From positions 1,426,001-1,490,000 of the forward strand of contig JAGMVK010000001.1 in assembly GCA_020747065.1 (NCBI GenBank): DNA of 64,000 nt. Direction: 5' to 3'. Position numbers and translations under genes: made by a program. This DNA is from Cadophora sp. MPI-SDFR-AT-0126. Lineage: Eukaryota > Ascomycota > Leotiomycetes > Helotiales > Ploettnerulaceae. Below the pieces are notes generated by a model. That model was not told where the DNA came from, made no database searches, and saw nothing but the letters and a program-made list of their open reading frames with translations. Below are positions 57,866 through 64,000 of the stretch, piece by piece (the stretch's first letter is position 1; each line of letters starts with the position of its first letter).

Positions 57866-60066
57866 GGTTGCTTTCTGGGTTGTGCAGTCGGCGCGTCGAG
57901 GGTGGGTTGAAGCTGGGGATGTTCTTGGTCAATATTGACAAGCAGATAAACGAGCGTAGTAGGTCGCTGCTTATAACGATTTCTCCTCAACCGTAGATCG
58001 ACATCGATACCGTGCGCGCCGTGATTCACACGATAACTTCCTACCTCACGATAAATCCGTCCAGTGCGATCAAATCAACGAGCAGCGAGCGACAAAAGAC
58101 CAGCAGACAGACACAATACTACGCAACGCAGCATGCGGCGAGACTCGCAGCACAGCAATGAATCAATCGCTCACGATAAGGGCATCATGTCGTTCCATAA
58201 CAAGGGAAACGGAAAAACAAAACATGAAGCACAAAGGAAATGGCTGGAACCTTATCAAGCAACTCACAATTGACTTGAGGCTAGGTTAAGGTTGGACAGC
58301 CGCCACGAGCCGCCTTGGTATTCAAAAAACCAAAAGCAGGGCAGGGAAGCAGAGATAACAGTGCGGCACCTGCGTACGGAAGGCGCAATATGCAGCGCTC
58401 TAGCCGCATGCAGAATCTTACTGCCCTGTTGTGATTCGATACGACTCTTGGCAGAGTTGATAGCAGTATTGCCGACCAATCGGTGGGTATAAAATGTTCC
58501 GATTCAGCCTGTGGCGCATGGTGTTGAGACTGTGCTCAGGTCACGTTTTAGTCCAGTGCGCTCCTATGCTCTGTAGAGGTTCCCACGAGACAAAGAGAAG
58601 AGGCCTTCTGGCTATTCTGGATGAATTTCACAATAAAGAGGCGAAGTTCTGAATACGAAGGGCCTCGTCATCTTGAGATATTTGACGTTGGTGATCGGGT
58701 GCTGCTTGACACCCGCACTCCTGTGTGAGGAAGGCAAATCCAGGGGTGGAAGACTGGAACATGGTATTGGCGTCTTGAGAGCTTACAGGATCATACGATG
58801 GCTTGTAGAGTTTTGACACAGCAAGCATTCGTGGTTCTCGTATTGATGCAAAGAGACTTGGCACTGGAAGGAAGAGTGAAGGTTGATTTTAAGTTGTGAT
58901 GAGAGTTTGGGTGAGGCATGGTGGCCTTTTAGCGGATTCTTGGTGGGTTTCAGGGACTAATGCGCTGAAGCTACAGGGGACACCAATGGGATAACGATCT
59001 TGACTTCTGTGTATATGCGATGAGATGGATATGGTACCAATCATTGGGCAGTTTTTAAATATGTTCGAGAGATTCTCTTTAAGGTTTACCTCGTCTTTGA
59101 ACTACCGCACATTAGATGCATCGTAGGAATAGTGGATGCTTCCATACTGATTTCACCATGTGAGTCTTAGTATCTGTTGGATCCTAAAACCGAATTTAAG
59201 TAACTCTGTCGTCTGATTATGGTTGGCTGGATGCAAGAGTAACGTTGGCTTTTGGACCTTGGAGAGCTGGTTTTAAAGAAATTGATTCCATCACGAGGCA
59301 AAGCAAGAAAGGGTCCATGAGTTTGGACATAAAAGACTGTTCATCAGGAGAAATGATCGGAAATGTACAGCACTAATTGGGTATCTTCATTGTTTGTTAC
59401 ACTGATAAGGCTTGTGGAATTCAACAATCTCTGCTTCTTGACCGAATCACTTCGTGGAAGAGGAAGTTCTTCAATGCCCCACCAAGCGCCGTGATAGTAG
59501 AGACTTGTTGGACAATGTTTAGCTGACAAATATCTGAAACGCACCGGATGATATCTACTCTTATCATTTATAATAAACATTCCCGTCTGGGGATACCTTG
59601 TTTTTTCGTAAGAACTGCCTGCCAGCCTCGGTACCCCTTTCGGGCTTTGTTGACCTCGCTTAATCGATCGATGGCTCGAGCACTGTGAGCTCGGAAAAGG
59701 GGGTAACGAAACTTACGAGGCGTGTAAAGTGGCCTACGATTGCAGAAAGCTACTTATGATACTTTATTTCTACTCACATGGTAATGGAAACAAACTATTT
59801 GGATCTTGCTCCGCCTAGGAATGCAAGCAAGAAGCGGCATCTTGTCCCCACTCCAAAGACGAGTGTAAAAGCTTCTACGATATCCGAAACAAGATCTCAA
59901 AGTGCGGAAGGGAGAGTTTACCCGAAAACAGTCTTTGGATCGAGTACGAGTATATCAGAGGGTTTGCTCAAGTCGCAGATTTTACTACCAAAAGCCAACG
60001 TGCCTTTAAAATTGTTAACGAAATTTTCAACTTGGACGTCAGCAAATTCAGAATGAGAAGCAGCTA
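57866..60066. other. 2.2-kb gene-poor region
   Basis: No gene is supported. Short frames (for example 58628-58864 minus, 78 codons; 59778-60056 plus) have no recognisable features. It is upstream of the GH76 gene and downstream of the nuclease gene. Confidence 0.55.
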
Positions 60067-61269
60067 TCAATCCCCCATATCAAGTACAATACCAATAGGC
60101 ACATGATCGCTTCCCCCTCTCTCCATAACACTCTCCCAAATATCCGCACCAACCAATCCACCCCTCTCCACAAGACCACTACTCACAATCCCCAAATCCA
60201 CTCTATCACAACTCCTCCCCCATTCCTCAGCCCTTTCCCCATGATACGAATACCCCCTTTTCTCCCCATGTATCTCTCGCCACGAATCAACTCCTCGCAT
60301 CCCATCTTCACTCTCGAAGAATTTCTCATTGAAATCCGCCCTATTCCGTACATGCTCAACACCAAGTCTGATACCAGGATACCCATCAACAGATGAGCGT
60401 GCAATATTCATGTCACCGACTAGCACCACATCCCATCCCCTGCTCTCATATCGTTTGACCTCCCCAAGCATGAGAGAATGAAAGTTCCGCTTCATATCAT
60501 GTCTTGTGCCCTTCACAATACCCGTCTCACTATCTTTCCACGGATTCATCGTCCCGTTCGGCCAATATCCGTTAATCACAACCAACCTCCACCTCTCAAA
60601 CTCAGTGCTCAACACTCGACCTTCCTGGTCCCATTCCACTCCCATCGTCTTAACATCCCCTCGACTGAGCAAGTCATCTCTCACAAGCGTGCAAACACCA
60701 TAGACTTTACCTCCCCAACCTCGCGCATTATACTTATCTCTTGGCAGCTCGAAATGCGCATGATACTTCGGCCCATCACCATGATTCGCAGCTTTTTCTA
60801 CTGCGCTCCGAGTCGTTTCATCTTTCGGGGGGATTTTGACTTCTTGGAGACAGAGGAGGGCTGGGAAGTCGTGGCGTTTCAGGAAATTTCGGAGGGGTGA
60901 CTTTTTACCCGATATGTCGGTGTCGGATGCTGAATCTGAACAGTGTGCTTGAGGGGTAGCAGGGTTGAAAAACGAAGTGATGGATTTTTGTTTTGGTGGG
61001 AGGAGGTGTGAGATGCCATTTACATTCCAGCTTATAATGTGCAGTCTTCCTTTTGGGGATGCCGGGATTGATGGATGAGAGTTTGATGATGAGCTTGTTG
61101 TGACGGGATCGGTAGGCGTGGGGTTGAGTTTCCGGCGGATCGGCGGTGGACTTATGCTCCTGTCTCTGGCTCTCTTCCGTCTCTTGCCAGCATTCATGGC
61201 GTATTTTGAATCTGATCTGGCCGTATTTATCTCAAAGTCGTTGGTAAAGATGAGTCGTTCGTCTACCAA
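60067..61269 (-). CDS. EEP-family nuclease (AP endonuclease/DNase I-like) with PIP box
   Basis: A single exon of 400 residues (376 from the Met at 61197, which is followed directly by the basic AGKRRKRARDR and is the likelier start). Core motifs of exonuclease III-like AP endonucleases: RLHIISWNVNGIS, LCLQEVK (metal Glu), VVINGYWPNG, VVLVGDMNIARSSVD, DRVDLGIVSS, and the catalytic SDHVPIGIVLD. All key acidic/His residues are present. A PCNA-interacting (PIP) motif QKSITSFF sits at residues 94-101, between motif 1 and the Glu motif. It is probably a nuclear base-excision repair enzyme. It is shorter than Apn2 and lacks the C-terminal zinc-finger (GRF) region, so I give no symbol. Confidence 0.92.
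   Translation of the reverse strand: MVDERLIFTNDFEINTARSDSKYAMNAGKRRKRARDRSISPPPIRRKLNPTPTDPVTTSSSSNSHPSIPASPKGRLHIISWNVNGISHLLPPKQKSITSFFNPATPQAHCSDSASDTDISGKKSPLRNFLKRHDFPALLCLQEVKIPPKDETTRSAVEKAANHGDGPKYHAHFELPRDKYNARGWGGKVYGVCTLVRDDLLSRGDVKTMGVEWDQEGRVLSTEFERWRLVVINGYWPNGTMNPWKDSETGIVKGTRHDMKRNFHSLMLGEVKRYESRGWDVVLVGDMNIARSSVDGYPGIRLGVEHVRNRADFNEKFFESEDGMRGVDSWREIHGEKRGYSYHGERAEEWGRSCDRVDLGIVSSGLVERGGLVGADIWESVMERGGSDHVPIGIVLDMGD
60967..60990 (-). other. PIP box codons in the nuclease gene
   Basis: Encodes QKSITSFF, matching Q-x-x-(I/L/M)-x-x-(F/Y)-(F/Y), the PCNA-interacting consensus. It is an insertion in the loop after the first catalytic motif. The match is exact in form but untested. 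Confidence 0.75.
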
Positions 61270-61712
61270 CTTCTATGACGTCGGTGAAGCGAAGCGATGG
61301 TCAAGCGAGCCGTTGCTTCGTTTGTTTTCTACAGAATGCCACAAACCTATCATCTTCAGTGGGTGGCATCAAATCCTTGATGAGCGGGTACATTCATGTA
61401 GTGAATCAAGTGGTTCATGAGCTGTCATGGAGCGATGAGGCTTCGAAGACTCTGCCGAAGGGTTATCTGAATTTGTCTCTTCCTTGCACCTTCCAGCAAA
61501 CTCCCCCAAAGGCGGGAATCGGTTTTCATTCGAGAGGAACACTCATTCCAGATATCTCGGCTCCTAAATAATAATTCAACCCAAACAAAAGTTTTGCGCA
61601 CCATTATAGTCCGTTGTCATTAGACCCCCAAATTTCCAGGAAATCCCCTCACATCCTCCTTTTTCAACATGTACCATTCCTAAGGCAGCTTCTTATTCCC
61701 TGCAGCCAACCT
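61270..61712. other. Intergenic
   Basis: Upstream region of the nuclease gene and 3' flank of the coiled-coil gene. Nothing further was seen. Confidence 0.6.
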
Positions 61713-63687
61713 TCATTCCGCACCAGGAGATGGAAGGCTAGTGATCGATCCATGCCTCTGCGATCTTAGCTTATTCCTCTCCGACAGCGCCTTCTTGGTT
61801 GCCTCCAACTCCTTTATCAATTTCTCATCCTTCAACTCCTCCTCGAGATCCTCCTGCTCCTCTTTACCCCTCAAAACCAGAGCCGAAGACTCACACATGC
61901 CAATTCCAGGGTGGATGCAGAACTCTCGCATCTGTGCTTCGGCTTTAGGGTTCTCGAAACTTCCGGGTATTTTGACAGTGGGCTCGGGACCGGTAGCAAA
62001 TGCTTTGGCGGTGATGTGTGGGAAGAGCGTGAAGATCCGGGGTCGTGTCGATAAAGTGACAGCAAGGCCATTTGAAACGCAATCTTCATCGAAGAGTGGA
62101 GAACGCCACTTCTCTCGGAGCGCCAGATCGAGATCCAATGAGGCATTGATCTCCAGAAACTCATCATTTTGCACAGTGTTCCAGAGTGACATGGCCGATT
62201 CTGCCAAGGTGCGCAGATTTTCTTCAAGGCTCTCATGTTGTGCTTGAGGGATTAAGAGAGACCAAACAGGCTTGATAGATTGAAGAAACGCGTCAGTGCG
62301 TTTAGAATAAAGCGATGATGCTGTCTCTTGACTATTTGGTGACCCCAAGCCCCGAATCGCGAGAGATTTGAAGACGGCAGCTGCTCGCCTGTTGTCTCCA
62401 GAACGCCCGAGACCGAGGGCAACCTCTTCAAGCAGATTGACGGCATGTTGTCGCTCAGTTTGAAAGGTGTTGTCTGATGAGAAAGGCTTGAACACGAGAG
62501 TGCTGAGGCTAAACGAGATAATCCGCTCCATGTGAGCGGTTCGAAGCAATTTCGAATCTTCGCTGTCGGAGATTGGGATTGAGGCAAAGCACGGATCTAG
62601 GTCTTTGAGCTTATCATGAAGCGATGCCCAGTCCTGGTGACAAGAAGATCAGTGGAATGGCAATATGCGGATAATGGATAGGACATACCTTTGGATCCAG
62701 ACTTCGGCAAAAGTTTGTTGAGATGCCATGAATCTGTCCGGCGATTTCAACAAAACCCTTTTGACTGTGAATGGTCAATCTCTTGATGCTATGTCGTAAG
62801 AAAGCGGCGACTGCTTACAAGAACTCTGGTGTATTGCTGGTCAGTCCGAACTCGGCTTTCATCTTGTGCAACTCATTTTGAGCTTCTGCCGCCTCTTTCT
62901 TATAATTCTTCTTGAGCGTCTCAATGTCCTCAATTGTCTCTTTTTGGGTTGCAAGCGTCTCCTTATAGGAGTTAGTCTTGCCATTGAGCTCTTTCACTTG
63001 ATTCGAGAGACGCTTGTTCTCGGCCTCAAGATCCGTCAGTTTCTTCTTGCCGTCTTCTTCACGCTGCTTGAGCTCCTTCTCAAGTTTGTCTTTGCGTTCT
63101 TTGAAGTCGCTATCCAACGCTGCACTGCGCTTCTTCAACTGTGCGTCATGCGCATGACTTCTCTCCAATTCAGCCTCCTTGGCCTTCATTTCCTCGCGTG
63201 CTTTCAGCTTATCGACTTCAGCCCTCTTCTTCTCCAACTCTTTCTCGGCTTTCTCAATCTCCTGTCTTTTTTTCTCCAACTTCTCATCTTTCTTCCCGCT
63301 TCTCTCAAGTATTCGGTCGATCGTATCCTGGTGCTTTTCAATGCGCTCATCTTTCAGACGGACTTCAAGTTCCAGCTCGACCACTTTCTCTCGGTTGCGA
63401 ACAGCAGCCTGGATATCTTGTGATAGTTGTGCGTACATGTCATCAACTACGGCCATGTATCGACGGGCCAAATCAACAGAACGAATCATGTCAGTCATGG
63501 GGCCTTCATTGTTGAAGCCATTTCTACTTGTGCCGTCCGAAGGATGCTGATAATGAGGCTCCTTGGCCTTTCCATTCCTTTCCTTCTTTCTATTTCTGTT
63601 ATGGTCGGAGGGTCCTTGGTCGCTTCCATTTGTGCTCTCGCTGTCGTTTTCTTTGAAGCGGAACTGCTTGTTCTCGTGATTTGACAT
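61713..63687 (-). CDS. Coiled-coil protein of unknown function
   Basis: I recognise no named family. Exon 1 (63687-62815) starts MSNHENKQFRFKENDSESTN, a polar, Gly/Asn-rich head, then a ~170-residue Glu/Lys coiled coil (about residues 90-270; EKAEKELEKKRAEVDKLKA). An intron (donor GTAAGC, acceptor TCACAG) joins PEFF to QKGFVEIAGQIHGISTNF, and a second joins SLDPK to DWASLHDKLKDLDPCFASIP. The C-terminal half is helical and globular (RIISFSLSTLVFKPFSSD; NLLEEVALGLGRSGDNRR; ESAMSLWNTVQNDEF) and ends with a second short coil and ITSLPSPGAE. About 600 residues. The C-terminal half resembles proteins with an N-terminal coil and a folded C-terminal domain that are common in this fungal group. The function is unknown. 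Confidence 0.85.
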
Positions 63688-64000
63688 GATGAAGTTTGAT
63701 CTCTATCAGAAGAGGATGTCAGCGGATCAATCTTGATTCGATGTTCATAAAATGACATACCACTTGAAAGGATCCTTGAGATCCAAACGCTCTCGTTTTC
63801 TTCAATCTCTGTGCGAATGACCCAAGCGTAGACTCAAGGGTCCTAATTCGACGATACTTCTCGTCAAAGAGAGGAAGACCGCCCATGAAATAATTCTTGA
63901 ATGTCGAGACAGAGCAAGTTGCGCATCATTGCATATAGGTTTGAGATCTCGGCCTATATCATCAAGCCTACTCGGCTTCATTTCCAATGGTCTGCATACC
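63688..64000. other. Right edge: upstream of coiled-coil gene
   Basis: 313 bases of presumed 5' leader and promoter. No further gene is supported. Confidence 0.6.

Noticed and set aside
58628..58864. 78-codon minus-strand open frame
   Set aside because: Too short and featureless to support without transcript data.
1..64000. tRNA, rRNA and CRISPR arrays
   Set aside because: I scanned by eye for T-loop and conserved rRNA stretches and for regularly spaced repeats and found none. A tRNA-scan would settle it.

Overview
The window is nuclear DNA of a filamentous ascomycete (Pezizomycotina). Genes are split by short introns (about 45-100 nt) with GTAAGT-like donors and TAG/CAG acceptors. The families present are typical of that group: Zn(2)Cys6 regulators, PDR-type ABC transporter, CFEM/PTH11-like receptor, 2EXR protein, GH76 wall enzyme and LHS1 with an HDEL tail. 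Class-level placement cannot be made from the sequence alone. No rRNA, tRNA, CRISPR array or intact transposon was seen. I count 19 well-supported protein genes, one low-confidence ORF and several kilobase-sized gene-poor gaps.

Layout. 0.9-11.7 kb: a LaeA-like SAM methyltransferase with an expanded 9-residue repeat, a PDR (ABCG) drug-efflux transporter, and a divergent Zn(2)Cys6 regulator that shares the transporter's upstream region. This block lies between two direct copies of a ~100-bp segment; the second copy is the immediate promoter of a Cdc123/D123-like ATP-grasp gene (12.4 kb). 13.9-18.2 kb: a very repetitive LEA-like protein built from two alternating motifs. 19.9-25.4 kb: a 2EXR-domain gene with an apparent frameshift near its end, a small secreted cysteine-containing protein, and a PaxM-like FAD monooxygenase with a polytopic membrane C-terminus. 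26.8-34.5 kb: a possible glycoside-use cluster made of an MFS sugar transporter, a divergent Zn(2)Cys6 regulator, an Mpv17/PMP22 membrane protein and a GH27 alpha-galactosidase ending in HDEL. 37.5-39.3 kb: a CFEM-plus-seven-TM receptor-like protein. 40.4-45.0 kb: a Rad5/Rad16-type Snf2 ATPase with an internal RING finger and about 20 introns. 45.7-57.9 kb: an uncharacterised large membrane protein, the ER chaperone LHS1, a GNAT acetyltransferase and a GH76 mannanase-like wall protein with a transmembrane anchor. 60.1-63.7 kb: an EEP-family (AP-endonuclease-like) nuclease with a PIP box, and a coiled-coil protein.

Exon structures were worked out by hand from reading frames, splice signals and family motifs. 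Gene ends are firmer than individual splice sites. Functional links between neighbours (efflux pump with regulator; transporter with regulator and alpha-galactosidase) are inferences from gene order.
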